From: Pseudomonas huaxiensis | GTDB lineage: Bacteria; Pseudomonadota; Gammaproteobacteria; Pseudomonadales; Pseudomonadaceae | Assembly (NCBI RefSeq): GCF_003231275.1 | Contig: NZ_QKVL01000008.1 | Location: forward strand, 1-64,000 | Direction: 5' to 3' | Length of the DNA stretch: 64,000 bases | Part shown: positions 25,814-38,535 of the stretch, piece after piece | How positions within the stretch are numbered: the first letter of the stretch is position 1 | Layout: every line of letters begins with the position of its first letter | Made by a program: the position numbers and the translations under genes | Notes under the pieces: generated by a model | What the model saw: the letters and a program-made list of their open reading frames with translations, nothing else | What the model was told of the DNA's origin: nothing | Database searches by the model: none

Positions 25814-27511
25814 GTGACCGTGATCATTGGCATCGATCTGGGTACGACCAACAGTCTGGTCTCGGTATGGGACGGCGAATCCGCCCGCCTGCTGCCCAAC
25901 GCCCTTGGCAATTACCTGACGCCCAGCGTCGTCGGCCTCGACGACGAGGGCCAGCTGGTGGTGGGCGATATCGCCCGCGAGCGCCTGCAGACCCACCCGC
26001 AACTGACCACCGCGCTGTTCAAGCGACACATGGGCAGCGGCCGCGAAACCCGCTTAGGCCAGCGCGCCTATCGCCCCGAAGAGCTGTCGGCGATGCTGCT
26101 GCGTAGCCTCAAGGCAGACGCCGAGCGCGCACTTGGCGAGACGGTCAGCGAAGCGGTGATCAGCGTGCCGGCCTATTTCAGTGACGCCCAGCGCAAGGCC
26201 ACGCGCATTGCCGGCGAGCTGGCGGGGCTGACCGTCGAAAAACTCATCAACGAACCTACCGCCGCCGCCCTGGCCTATGGGCTGCATCAGCGGGACGAAA
26301 GCACCTTCCTGGTCTTCGACCTTGGCGGCGGCACCTTCGACGTGTCGGTGCTGGAGCTGTTCGAAGGGGTGATGGAAGTGCGCGCCAGTGCCGGCGACAA
26401 CTTCCTCGGCGGCGAAGACTTCGACGACAGCCTGGTGGCGCACTTCGTCGCGCGGATCGGCGCGAAGGACCTGCCGGACGTCAATCGCCCGGAACTGGCC
26501 CAGCGTTTGCGCCGTGAAGCGCAGCGCGTCCGCCATGCCCTTGGCCACACCAGCGAAGCGCGCTTCAACCTCAGTGATGATGGCCGCGAATGGCACCTCG
26601 ACCTGACCCAGGACGACCTCGCCACGGTGGTTCGCCCCTTGCTCGAGCGTCTGCGTGCACCCATCGAGCGAGCGCTGCGGGACGCCCGGATCAAGGCGGC
26701 GGAACTGGACGAGGTGCTGCTGGTGGGCGGCGCCACGCGCATGCCGCTGGTGCGCAAACTGGTGGCGTCGCTGTTCGGGCGCATCCCTTCCATGCAGTTG
26801 AACCCGGACGAAGTGGTCGCCCAGGGCGCGGCGATCCAGGCGGCGCTCAAAGCCCGCGATGCTTCGCTGGAAGAAGTGGTGCTGACCGATGTCTGCCCCT
26901 ACACCCTCGGGATCGAGACGTCGGTGCAGGTGGCGCAGGGTTATCAGAGCGGGCATTACTTGCCGATCATCGAGCGCAACAGCGTGGTGCCGGTGAGTCG
27001 TTCGCGGGTGGTGTCCACCTTGAGCGATGGCCAGGAGCACGTGCGGGTGCGCATCTTCCAGGGCGAAGGCCGGCTGGTGCAGAACAACATCTTCCTTGGC
27101 GAACTGGACATTCCGGTGCCCAAGCGCCGGGCCGGCGAAGTCGACCTCGACGTGCGCTTCACCTACGACAACAACGGCCTGCTGGAAGCCCAGGTGCACC
27201 TGCCGATCAATGGTGAAACGCGCACGCTGGTGATCGAGAACAACCCTGGCGTGCTGAGCAAGGACGAAATCGCCCGACGCCTCGCTGACTTGCAGCAATT
27301 GAAGGTGCACCCCCGCGACCAGCAGACCAACACCTTGCTGCTGGCGCGACTGGAGCGCCTGTATCAAGAGCACCTCGGCCATCGCCGCGAGCACATTGCG
27401 CAACTGGCCCAGTACTTCCAGCAGGCGCTGGAAACCCAGGATGAACAGCAGGTGCGCAAGGCCTACAGCAGCGTTGCCGAGCACCTGGCGCAGATCGAGC
27501 AGGAGGGCTGA
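25814..27511 (+). CDS. hscC: Hsp70-class chaperone HscC
   Basis: A 565-residue short Hsp70. The phosphate-binding motif IGIDLGTTNSLVSVWDG opens the protein, NEPTAAALAYG and DLGGGTFDVSVLE follow, and the adenosine motif VGGATRMPLV is near residue 310. The length is shorter than DnaK (about 638), with a reduced lid (HIAQLAQYFQQAL), matching HscC. HscC binds substrates with low ATP-independent affinity and in E. coli works with the J-proteins DjlB/DjlC. A J-protein gene follows after 6 nt, supporting a chaperone pair. The start is GTG 25814, with AAGGA upstream. A stress role is inferred from the family. Confidence 0.93.
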   Translation: MTVIIGIDLGTTNSLVSVWDGESARLLPNALGNYLTPSVVGLDDEGQLVVGDIARERLQTHPQLTTALFKRHMGSGRETRLGQRAYRPEELSAMLLRSLKADAERALGETVSEAVISVPAYFSDAQRKATRIAGELAGLTVEKLINEPTAAALAYGLHQRDESTFLVFDLGGGTFDVSVLELFEGVMEVRASAGDNFLGGEDFDDSLVAHFVARIGAKDLPDVNRPELAQRLRREAQRVRHALGHTSEARFNLSDDGREWHLDLTQDDLATVVRPLLERLRAPIERALRDARIKAAELDEVLLVGGATRMPLVRKLVASLFGRIPSMQLNPDEVVAQGAAIQAALKARDASLEEVVLTDVCPYTLGIETSVQVAQGYQSGHYLPIIERNSVVPVSRSRVVSTLSDGQEHVRVRIFQGEGRLVQNNIFLGELDIPVPKRRAGEVDLDVRFTYDNNGLLEAQVHLPINGETRTLVIENNPGVLSKDEIARRLADLQQLKVHPRDQQTNTLLLARLERLYQEHLGHRREHIAQLAQYFQQALETQDEQQVRKAYSSVAEHLAQIEQEG

Positions 27512-27517
27512 GGGTTC

Positions 27518-28825
27518 ATGAGTCATTGGCAATTGCTGGACCTGACCCCCGAGGCGGACGAGCGTGCGGTCAAACGCGCCTATGCCCGGTTGCTCAAGAT
27601 TCACCGTCCTGACGAAGATGCAGTGGCCTTTCAGCAACTGCGCGAAGCCTATGAGACCGCGTTGGCCGAGCTGCGCTGGCGGGCGCAATGGGAGGAGGAA
27701 GAACAGGACGAGGCACCGGAGCCGCAGCCGGTTCTGGCCGCAATCGATGAAGGCGGGGCGTTGTCAGTCGCGCCCGCACCCGCGCCGGTTCGGGCTGAGC
27801 CGGAGGAACCGGACTATGCCGCGTACGTTCGCGCCATTCCGGAGCCGGCTATCTCGATGGGGCAAATTCGTCAGTGGTTCGCCGAGGGCCACGAGCATCG
27901 GCTGCTGTCGGTATTGCCGCAGATCCTCGCCAGCGAATGGATGCTGTCGTTCGATCGCCGGCAATGGTTCGAGGAGCAACTGCTGGACTGCCTGGAACAT
28001 GAGGGCCATTGGTCCCCCGCATTCTTCGATCAGTTGGCCGCGCGAATGGACTGGAGCGATGCCAAGGGTCATATCCCCTGCTCGGGGCCGCGCTGGCGCC
28101 ACCTGATGGACTTGCGTGCGGCAGCGTTCGAGGTGGACAGCGTGCGGCGTGACGTGCAGAGCCCAAACCCGGACGCGGTGCTGTCGTTCCTGTTCGTGCG
28201 GCAAAGCGATCTCGACCGACGGCAACTGGCCGATGGCATGGACGCGGACCAGTGGGCGCATTGTCAGCAGGTGGCGGAAAGCTTCGAACAGCGCAATCCG
28301 ACAACGCTGCAACGCTTGGGACTTGAACTGGTGGATGACTGGCGGGCGTGGCTGCCTCGCACGGCGGTGCCGTTCTGTCTCTATTTGTGGTTGCTTGCCT
28401 GTGGATTCATGGCGCTGAAATTCCTGCCTCTGGCCGAAACCCGGCCTTCCGCTTACGTCCTCCGGGTGGTGTCGTCGGGGTTGCTGGCGGCGGCGGGCAG
28501 TGTGTGGGCTTACGTCATCTGGCGCAGGATCGCCATGTGGCTGACGCGGCTGGATATGCCCCTCAGTCGCGCGGTGTTGCCGGATAGGCTTTATCGCCGG
28601 GGCGCGGGGTTGTTGATCCTGCGTCATGTGGTGCCGTGTGCGGCGCTGTCGTGGCTGGCGGCGTGGCATCTGCGGGAGCTGTCATCGCCTTGGTGGCCGG
28701 TGCCGTTGGCGGTGTTTCCGTTGGTGCTGTACCTCGCTGATGCCACCTTGCGGGGTACCATTCCTGCGCCGTGGAGCCGGATGTATCAGGCCATGACCCG
28801 GCCGACGGATGAGGCGGGTTGGTGA
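27518..28825 (+). CDS. J-domain protein, DjlC-like partner of HscC
   Basis: A 435-residue protein with a short N-terminal J domain (residues 1 to about 55) showing WQLLDLTPEADERAVKRAYARLLK, then IHRPDED in place of the usual HPD, and FQQLREAYETAL. The middle region is soluble. From about residue 285 there are several hydrophobic segments (PFCLYLWLLACGFMAL, SSGLLAAAGSVWAYVIW, HVVPCAALSWLAAW), so it should anchor in the inner membrane. It follows hscC by 6 nt and should stimulate its ATPase. E. coli DjlB/DjlC also carry a diverged HPD. Confidence 0.88.
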   Translation: MSHWQLLDLTPEADERAVKRAYARLLKIHRPDEDAVAFQQLREAYETALAELRWRAQWEEEEQDEAPEPQPVLAAIDEGGALSVAPAPAPVRAEPEEPDYAAYVRAIPEPAISMGQIRQWFAEGHEHRLLSVLPQILASEWMLSFDRRQWFEEQLLDCLEHEGHWSPAFFDQLAARMDWSDAKGHIPCSGPRWRHLMDLRAAAFEVDSVRRDVQSPNPDAVLSFLFVRQSDLDRRQLADGMDADQWAHCQQVAESFEQRNPTTLQRLGLELVDDWRAWLPRTAVPFCLYLWLLACGFMALKFLPLAETRPSAYVLRVVSSGLLAAAGSVWAYVIWRRIAMWLTRLDMPLSRAVLPDRLYRRGAGLLILRHVVPCAALSWLAAWHLRELSSPWWPVPLAVFPLVLYLADATLRGTIPAPWSRMYQAMTRPTDEAGW

Positions 28826-28862
28826 TGCTACCTGAGGCTTGAGTGCTGGCGCAGCCTGGCGC

Positions 28863-28932
28863 CTGTGGGAGCTGGCTTGCCAGCGATGAGGCCAGCATTG
28901 AAAACGATGTCTTTTGATCGGGCCTCATCGCT
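28863..28932. repeat. REP pair after the J-protein gene
   Basis: A REP (CTGTGGGAGCTGGCTTGCCA, 28863-28882, extending through GCGATGAGGCC) and the start of an inverted REP (GGCCTCATCGCT, 28921-28932) lie between the J-protein gene and the MITE-like element. The second REP is interrupted by that element and continues after 29290 as TCATCGCTGCGG. Confidence 0.7.
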
Positions 28933-29290
28933 GCATGGGTATCTACACATCTTATGACTGTATGAAGGCCATGAGGCGCCAGTCAGGAGGCCGAGTAGCG
29001 GCGACGATTCGCTAGCCGACAGTTTTCAGCGTTTTCAAGATCGAGCGCCGCCCGCGCGGCGCATCGCGAGCAAGCTCGCTCCTACATGGGTTGCAACGTG
29101 CCATGGCCTGACAGACATAGGCACGTTGCAACAAATGTAGGAGCGAGCTTGCTCGCGATGCGCCGCGCGGGCGGCGCTCGGTCTTGAGAGCGATAGAGAA
29201 CTTCCGGCATGCGCTTGGTGGCCATTACTCGGTCTTTTGACAGGCGCCTTCCAGCCACCACATGACTGAAAGATGTGTAGATACCCATGC
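28933..29290. mobile_element. 358-bp MITE-like palindromic element with 8-bp target duplication
   Basis: The ends are exact 21-bp terminal inverted repeats (28933-28953, starting GCATGGGTATCTACAC, and 29270-29290). Inside, a 46-bp perfect inverted pair (29042-29087 and 29135-29180) contains the REP core GCGAGCAAGCTCGCTC, and a 13-bp perfect pair (GTTGCAACGTGCC 29090-29102, GGCACGTTGCAAC 29120-29132) forms the centre. TCATCGCT occurs directly on both flanks (28925-28932 and 29291-29298), which looks like a target-site duplication in a REP. There is no coding capacity, so a transposase would act in trans. Confidence 0.85.
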
Positions 29291-29381
29291 TCATCGCTGC
29301 GGTTCGGCGCCCCGACAAGCCCGCTCCCACAGGCGGCGGGTTGCAGGGCCCTTCGTCGTATACCGAGCCCCCTGAACAACC

Positions 29382-29416
29382 AAAAAAAAGCCCTCGCAAC
29401 CTGACAGTGCGAGGGC
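29382..29416 (-). terminator. Rho-independent terminator of the DUF3237 operon
   Basis: On the minus strand GCCCTCGCA and TGCGAGGGC form a 9-bp stem with a 9-nt loop, followed by eight T residues. It lies 32 nt after the stop of the minus-strand DUF3237 gene and is a canonical intrinsic terminator. Confidence 0.9.
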
Positions 29417-29447
29417 AAACGAGTGGAACCCCATTGACGTTGTTGCC

Positions 29448-30014
29448 TCAGACCCCGTCGACCCGGTACACGCCGATCAGCACTTCACTGTCGCTGACGT
29501 CATCGATCGTGCCGACGTAGGTATAGTCCTCCAGCCAGTCGTACTTGCCCGGTGGAGTCTTGAAGGACGGCACCGTTCGGCAGTAGTAATCCGCCTCGGC
29601 GAGTGCCTGCCCCTTCGCCTGTTTCGCAACGCCCGCCTCCGTCGGGCGCCACAGGCCGTAGTTGTGGATGATGATCACCTGGCCGTCGTCGGTGCGCAGG
29701 CGGTACAGAGCATCGATCCTGGTCACGCCGTCGTTGCGTTCCACCGACAGGTCGGCGCCGCCGGCAATCACGTCGCCCTTGATGCCCTTGCCGACGAAGC
29801 TGCCGCCGGCGATCGGGTAGTTGATGCGCTGGCCCTCCGAGCCCTTGCCCATGTCCTCGTCCTTGCCGAGCTTGACGTTGATCTGCATGACCAGCTCGGT
29901 CTTGATCCGCTCGGGGCGGGTTTCTTTCAGTTCGCCGGCCTGGACGAGGCCGACGCCGCCGAGCACGCCTAGGCAGAGCGCCGGGGCAAGCAGCTTGCGC
30001 AGTAATGCATTCAT
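29448..30014 (-). CDS. Exported DUF3237-family protein
   Basis: A 188-residue protein with an N-terminal signal peptide (KLLAPALCLGVLGGVGLVQA). The DUF3237 (UPF0311) region is recognisable from INVKLGKDEDMGKGSEGQR, GGSFVGKGIKGDVI and ADLSVERNDGVTRIDALYRL, and it ends in YTYVGTIDDVSDSEVLIGVYRV. DUF3237 proteins are often plain cytoplasmic, so the signal peptide is notable and fits with an operon encoding another exported enzyme and a porin. The function of the family is not established. It is the last gene of a three-gene operon (17 nt after the hydrolase gene) and is followed by a strong terminator. Confidence 0.85.
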   Translation of the reverse strand: MNALLRKLLAPALCLGVLGGVGLVQAGELKETRPERIKTELVMQINVKLGKDEDMGKGSEGQRINYPIAGGSFVGKGIKGDVIAGGADLSVERNDGVTRIDALYRLRTDDGQVIIIHNYGLWRPTEAGVAKQAKGQALAEADYYCRTVPSFKTPPGKYDWLEDYTYVGTIDDVSDSEVLIGVYRVDGV

Positions 30015-30031
30015 GATCGATTCCTCACGGG

Positions 30032-31897
30032 TCAGTTGGCTGCCGGGTTCAGCGGGTCGGGTCGGCAGGGCTGTTTCAGCAGGCTGTCGCAGGCTGGTTG
30101 CGCCGCAGGCATCTGGACGCCCTTGAGTTCACCCAGCACCAGCGTCGAGGGGTGCTGCGCGTCATGCAGCAGTTTCGGCTTGGCGGGCAGGGCGAAGGTA
30201 TCGAAGCCGTAACCTCCGGTGCGCCCCGGCGCGTCGATCCACAGGCGCACTCTTGAGCCTGCGCGCAACGGATGGGAGAACGGCGGGATTTCCACCCGGC
30301 CCAGCACGGGCGTGTCCGGCAGCATCGGTTCGACGGCATCCGGGGTATCCAGCCGCCACGGGCGCAGCGCGGTGGACTTGCCGTCATCCAGCTTGCGCGC
30401 CGACATCCGTAGCCAACCGCGCTGGATAAAGACTTCCTGGCCGTCGGGCAGCAGCTGGGTGAGGGTGACCTGTACGTCCAGGTCCGGTCCCATTGGCGTC
30501 GACAGCCAGAGGTCGGCGCTGCCGGGGCCATAGCTCAGCAGGTCGCGGGTCAGCGGCGCGCTGGTGTACGCCAGGCTGCCGTGTTCCCAGCCCGGTTTGA
30601 GCTGGCCCCAGGCGTTGTCTTCCTCGTAGGTGTTCACGTCAGGCCCGGCCACCGGGTAGTTGTATTCGTCCGGCTCGCCCTCGGGTTTGCCGCCTTCGAT
30701 CAGCTTGCCGCCGCCGGCCAGAGCGAAGCGCACCGGGGTGATGTCCAGCGGCAGGCGCTCGCGTTGCAGCGACCAGCCGGGGGTGGCGGTTTCATTGAGG
30801 TCGTGCGGGGTGTCGCGTTTTGGGCTCGCGGTCTCCTGCCAGATCTCGACGTGCTGGGTGCGGTTGAAGCCGTTGTCCTGGCCTTTGACAAAGTGATCGA
30901 AGAAGGCCACCAGCTTGTCGCGGAAATGCCGGGATTCGTAGAGGTCGTGCGGGCCGTTGCTCTGCACGGTCCACAGTTGTTCCGGGCGCACGGTCTCGTG
31001 GTAGTAGCCCTCGCGGGCCATGACCGCTTCGTCCTGCCAGGCTTCGAAGGACAGGATCGGCACCTGGATCAGGTGGGTGCGGTCGCGGATGTTGCGCTGG
31101 TTGACCCACTCGTCGCGCAGCGGATGGCGGATCAACTGGTAGGTCAGGGCGTGCTTGCCGATGTCCGCCTCGTTCTTCGCCAGTTGGCTCAGGCAGCGGC
31201 TGTCGTTTTCGCTGGTGGCGCTGGCCTTGACCGCGGCCCAGCGCTGGTCGAGGTACCAGTGCCAGCCAGTGACGAACTCCGGCGCCGGCACGCCGCCCGG
31301 TGCCCAACTGTCGCCGCGGGCATCGCCCAGGACCATGCCGGGGGCGATCGCCTTGAGGCTGGCGGGGCGCTCGGCGGCGGTCATCAGTTGCGACATGCCA
31401 GACCAGGACCAGCCAAACATGCCGACCTTGCCGTCGGACCACGTCTGTTTTGCGATGAACTCAATGGCGTCACGGCCATCGGTGCCGTAGGCCGGACCGA
31501 GGAAATCGAAAGTGCCCTGGGAGCAACCGGTGCCCCGGGCCTGCACGCCGACCACGGCATAACCGAGGCTCACCAGTTGCTTGTCGAGATCGACCGAGAA
31601 GGTTTCATCGTCGGCCAGGTAGGCGCTGCCGCCGATGCTGCCGGAGTCGTAGCCGCTGTAGCGGACCAGTACCGGGAAACGGCCCTGGGTGGCCGGCAGC
31701 AGCGCCGAATAGCGCAGCTCGGTGCCGTCCGCGGTCTTGATATAGCCGGTTTCGCGTTTGGCCCAGAAGGGTTGCCATTGGCGAGCCGGGGCGGAGCTGA
31801 CGTCCTGGCCGGGAATGTCCTGAGCGGCGTACGCGGTGCCGCCCAGCAGTGTTGCGACCGCCAGGCTGGCGGCAATTGCAGTTGTGCGAAAAAGCAT
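30032..31897 (-). CDS. Exported CocE/NonD-family (S15-like) hydrolase
   Basis: A 621-residue alpha/beta hydrolase with a signal peptide (residues 1-25, FRTTAIAASLAVATLLGGTAYAA). The catalytic serine is likely Ser164 in GWSWSG (162-167), with GPHDLY and a neighbouring Asp as the His/Asp candidates. The C-terminal half is a beta-rich jelly-roll typical of S15/CocE enzymes (VQVTLTQLLPDGQEVFIQRGWL). It should cleave an ester or amide substrate in the periplasm, or outside the cell. ATG 31897 is preceded by AGGGTG at good spacing; an in-frame GTG at 31906 would add three residues. It lies between porin and DUF3237 genes in one operon. Confidence 0.88.
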   Translation of the reverse strand: MLFRTTAIAASLAVATLLGGTAYAAQDIPGQDVSSAPARQWQPFWAKRETGYIKTADGTELRYSALLPATQGRFPVLVRYSGYDSGSIGGSAYLADDETFSVDLDKQLVSLGYAVVGVQARGTGCSQGTFDFLGPAYGTDGRDAIEFIAKQTWSDGKVGMFGWSWSGMSQLMTAAERPASLKAIAPGMVLGDARGDSWAPGGVPAPEFVTGWHWYLDQRWAAVKASATSENDSRCLSQLAKNEADIGKHALTYQLIRHPLRDEWVNQRNIRDRTHLIQVPILSFEAWQDEAVMAREGYYHETVRPEQLWTVQSNGPHDLYESRHFRDKLVAFFDHFVKGQDNGFNRTQHVEIWQETASPKRDTPHDLNETATPGWSLQRERLPLDITPVRFALAGGGKLIEGGKPEGEPDEYNYPVAGPDVNTYEEDNAWGQLKPGWEHGSLAYTSAPLTRDLLSYGPGSADLWLSTPMGPDLDVQVTLTQLLPDGQEVFIQRGWLRMSARKLDDGKSTALRPWRLDTPDAVEPMLPDTPVLGRVEIPPFSHPLRAGSRVRLWIDAPGRTGGYGFDTFALPAKPKLLHDAQHPSTLVLGELKGVQMPAAQPACDSLLKQPCRPDPLNPAAN

Positions 31898-31912
31898 GAT
31901 GAGCACCCTGGA

Positions 31913-32641
31913 TCAGAAGCGTTTCGAGGCGGAAACCATCAGCGTCGCCGAGCAGATGTCGTCGATGCCCTGGGTGGATTCGCATTCGGCTTTCGAGAGG
32001 TCGGTATCGACGTAGGCGAGGCGCCAGGCGACGCCCAGCAGTTCCTTGCTCAGTCCTACTTCCCAGTCGCGATAGCCGCTGCGGGTGCTGCCGTCGTGGC
32101 TGACATAGACCGGGTCCTTGGCATCGGAGTAACCCAGGCGCAGGTCCAGCGCCGACTCCCAAGGCAGGTCGAGGGTGTAGCCGGCCCAGATCACGCCGCG
32201 GTCGTCGCCGTAGGGTTTGACGTCGCGGGTGTATTTCACGCCCAGGGTGGCGTTCCAGGCCGACAGCGTGCCGATCCACTCGCCGTAGTTGAAGGCGCTC
32301 TCCCGCGGGTAGTCGTATTCGTAGTAAATGAGCGAGGCGCTCAGGGTCTCGTTGAAGGCATGCTCGATACCGACGTAATAGTCGTATTCACGACGGGCAT
32401 CGCTGTCGAAATCGACGTTGGATGTGAAGATGCCTGCCAGCAGGCCACTCGAATGATGGAGGCTGACATCGAACTGCAAGGCCGGTTTGCCAAGGGTTTG
32501 CGAGATCCCGCCGGTGCGGTAGTCGCTCATCGCCGCGACCAGCACATCGAGGGTGAAATCCGGGTTCAAGTCCACGGCCTGTGCTGACAAGGCCTGGGTC
32601 AGCAAGACCGCTGCGCCGAGGCGCACTGTGATCGCTTTCAT
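31913..32641 (-). CDS. TorF-family putative outer-membrane porin
   Basis: A 242-residue beta-barrel protein. The signal peptide (AVLLTQALSAQA) is followed by repeated amphipathic strands such as VLVAAMSDYRTGGISQT, YDYYVGIEHAFN and LDLRLGYSDAK. It ends in a terminal Phe (VSASKRF), the outer-membrane assembly signal. It matches the TorF/Gcw_chp family, whose transport role is unproven. It is the first gene of the operon with the CocE hydrolase and DUF3237 protein, so it may admit the hydrolase substrate or product. Confidence 0.85.
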   Translation of the reverse strand: MKAITVRLGAAVLLTQALSAQAVDLNPDFTLDVLVAAMSDYRTGGISQTLGKPALQFDVSLHHSSGLLAGIFTSNVDFDSDARREYDYYVGIEHAFNETLSASLIYYEYDYPRESAFNYGEWIGTLSAWNATLGVKYTRDVKPYGDDRGVIWAGYTLDLPWESALDLRLGYSDAKDPVYVSHDGSTRSGYRDWEVGLSKELLGVAWRLAYVDTDLSKAECESTQGIDDICSATLMVSASKRF

Positions 32642-32849
32642 CTGCTCCGCTCCGTTTATTATTCTTGACGGCAGATTGACGCTTTAATAGTTATTTGTAT
32701 TACTGATTTTGTTGTGTGAGGCTTGTCGTGCGACGCGTCATTGTCGCCGACATCCTTAATTTATTGGCTTTATGCGGCGTGCCTCTATCCGTCTTGCGCA
32801 TGAAATGGGTAGATGATTAATAAAATTAACAAATGACCGGGGTAAGAGC

Positions 32850-33719
32850 ATGGCGATCAAGGTGCTGGAAGCTCACGAAGTGAGCGAGCATCGTGTGGCG
32901 TTGCCGGGCTGGCAGGAGCAGTACACGCAGATGTCGGCGGGCCATTTTCATGGCCGGCTGGTGCATGCGCAGACGGGCGCCGTCGAGTTGTACGAGGAGC
33001 ACATGAACCTGCGCGTCGAACAGGAATTCCATGCCCCGCCTGATGCCCTGGTGTTCAGCTTCGACATGAGCGATGACGCGCTGTACCTGCTCGATGGCCA
33101 GACCCGCAATGCCTGGGTCACCCCGGAGAACTACCGCGAGGTGGCGGTGGTGCTGAAGCAGCCGGCGGCCTGGAAGCGTTCTGCCGCGGAGTTTCGCCAA
33201 CTGGTGTTGCAACCGCTGCGCTCGACCGGCTGCCGCTCGTTCGCCGACTCGCTGAGTGGCGTGCTGGCTGGCGCGCTGGAAGGTCATGTGGACGTCGATG
33301 CACCGGGCTTCGCCGAGCAGATTGCCGAGGGCTGTTTCCTGTTGCTGGACGAGGCGCTGGACGTCGGTGCGCGCCGGCGGTCGGAGAACCAGGCGCGGCG
33401 GGTGGTCGAGCGGGTCAAGGAAGTGGTCAACGATTGCCCGCAGGACAGCTTCGGCGTGCTCGACCTCGCGGAAGCGGCGGGGGTGTCGGTGCGGCATTTG
33501 CAGCAATCGTTCATGCGCTACGCGGACATGCCGCCGACGGTCTGGCTGCGCAATCGCCGTTTGAATGCGGTCAGGCGTGATTTGCTGGCGGCGGACCCTG
33601 GTCAGGTGACCGTGGCCGAAGTGGCGATGCGCTGGTCGTTCTGGCACCTGGGGCGGTTTTCGCAGTCGTATCACGCGCTGTTCGGGGAGTATCCGAAGGC
33701 GACGTTGAAGCGGGGTTAG
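32850..33719 (+). CDS. AraC-family transcriptional regulator
   Basis: A 289-residue regulator. The N-terminal part is a sensing domain (WQEQYTQMSAGHFHGRLVHAQTGAVELYEEHMN). The C-terminal ~100 residues carry two HTH units: FGVLDLAEAAGVSVRHLQQSF and VTVAEVAMRWSFWHLGRFSQSYHALFGEYP, the latter the typical AraC second helix motif. It is divergent from the porin-hydrolase-DUF3237 operon with a 208-nt AT-rich intergenic region, so it is the likely regulator of that operon. The inducer is unknown. ATG 32850 is preceded by a weak SD-like GGGGTAAGAG. Confidence 0.88.
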   Translation: MAIKVLEAHEVSEHRVALPGWQEQYTQMSAGHFHGRLVHAQTGAVELYEEHMNLRVEQEFHAPPDALVFSFDMSDDALYLLDGQTRNAWVTPENYREVAVVLKQPAAWKRSAAEFRQLVLQPLRSTGCRSFADSLSGVLAGALEGHVDVDAPGFAEQIAEGCFLLLDEALDVGARRRSENQARRVVERVKEVVNDCPQDSFGVLDLAEAAGVSVRHLQQSFMRYADMPPTVWLRNRRLNAVRRDLLAADPGQVTVAEVAMRWSFWHLGRFSQSYHALFGEYPKATLKRG

Positions 33720-33730
33720 GAGGGGCTTAT

Positions 33731-34120
33731 CTGCATCGGCTCTGTATGAAATTCGTAAGGCGGCAGGCAGGAAATCAGGTGATGGCGACCAAGCGCTAGT
33801 CCACAGTTTTTCAGCGTTCTCAAGATCGAGCGCCGCCCGCGCGGCGCATCGCGAGCAAGCTCGCTCCTACATTTTCTGCAACGTGCCATGGCCTGTGTGA
33901 TTGGCGTTGCCAGCCTTGGTGTATGGCTGGAGAGTGCGGGCGGCTGAGGCGCCAGCCTCGAAATCGAGCCGAACTACCAAGGCGGTCGACAATGGCCTGA
34001 CAGGCATAGGCACGTTGCAAAAAATGTAGGAGCGAGCTTGCTCGCGATGCGCCGCGCGGGCGGCGCTCGATTTCCAGTGCGCTAGAAAACTTCAGACCTG
34101 CGCCTAGTGGCCATTCTCGG
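33731..34120. repeat. Second, degenerate copy of the MITE-like element
   Basis: The 46-bp inverted pair of the 28.9-kb element recurs exactly here at 33827-33872 and 34024-34069, again with CAACGTGCC/GGCACGTTGCAA inside. The centre is longer and contains CCAGCCTTGGTGTATGGCTGG and GGCTGAGGCGCCAGCC palindromes. Only GCATCGG near 33733 recalls the terminal repeat, and the outer arms match imperfectly. Boundaries are approximate. Confidence 0.75.
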
Positions 34121-34135
34121 TTAGTTGAAAAGCTA

Positions 34136-37939
<3,804 letters not shown>

Positions 37940-38156
37940 GCAAACCTCTAGCGGGTAGTTGTTTAGGCACTCGAAGGCAGGCGACCGAGTGGAGTGGTCG
38001 GTGCCGACGGAGCTAGTGTTCGCTGGAGGCGGGGGGCGGTTCTATCCGTTTTGTGCAGGAATGGCGGGTGTCGATGAAATGGCAAGTTCGTTCAAGCGTG
38101 GCGCAGCGTAAGCCGGGTAGACTGCCGCGCTCGCCCATCAGCAAGGAGTGTTCGCG

Positions 38157-38462
38157 ATGATCACCTGCCACGTCCGCTACGTTATCGATCCCTACCAGAT
38201 CCCGGCATTCGAAGCCTACGCACGCCTGTGGATCGGTCTGGTGGAGCGTATGGGCGGCCAGCATCACGGGTATTTCCTGCCCGCCGAGGGCGCCAACAAT
38301 ATTGCCTACTGCCTGTTCAGCTTTCCGGGATTGGCGCAGTACGAGCAGTACCGCAAGCAGGCCGAGCACGACGCGGAATGCGTGGCTGCAGTGGCCTTGG
38401 CACTGGAGAAAAAATTCATTGTCAGCTACGAGCGGAGCTTTTTGCGGCCGGTGCTGGGTTGA
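38157..38462 (+). CDS. NIPSNAP-family protein
   Basis: A 101-residue small ferredoxin-like alpha/beta barrel protein of the NIPSNAP type. It shows ITCHVRYVIDPYQIPAFEAYARLW at the start, GGQHHGYFLPAEGANNIAYCLFSFP in the middle and a helix QYEQYRKQAEHD. The biochemical role is unknown for bacterial members. ATG 38157 follows AAGGAG (38143-38148) at 8 nt. It is divergent from the GS-like gene; co-regulation is not evident. Confidence 0.82.
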   Translation: MITCHVRYVIDPYQIPAFEAYARLWIGLVERMGGQHHGYFLPAEGANNIAYCLFSFPGLAQYEQYRKQAEHDAECVAAVALALEKKFIVSYERSFLRPVLG

Positions 38463-38535
38463 TCCGGGTCAAGGCCGTGGCGCCAGTGGCGGGCTAGGGT
38501 AAGGGCTCGACCGATCCGGAACAGGGAGCTTTCCC

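Noticed and set aside
26054..27688. 544-codon minus-strand ORF opposite hscC
   Set aside because: Entirely antisense to a chaperone gene with clear family motifs; composition is typical of a shadow.
28933..29290. CRISPR array as an explanation of the repeats
   Set aside because: The repeats are inverted, not direct, and there are no regularly spaced unique spacers or cas genes. No CRISPR array was seen anywhere in the window.
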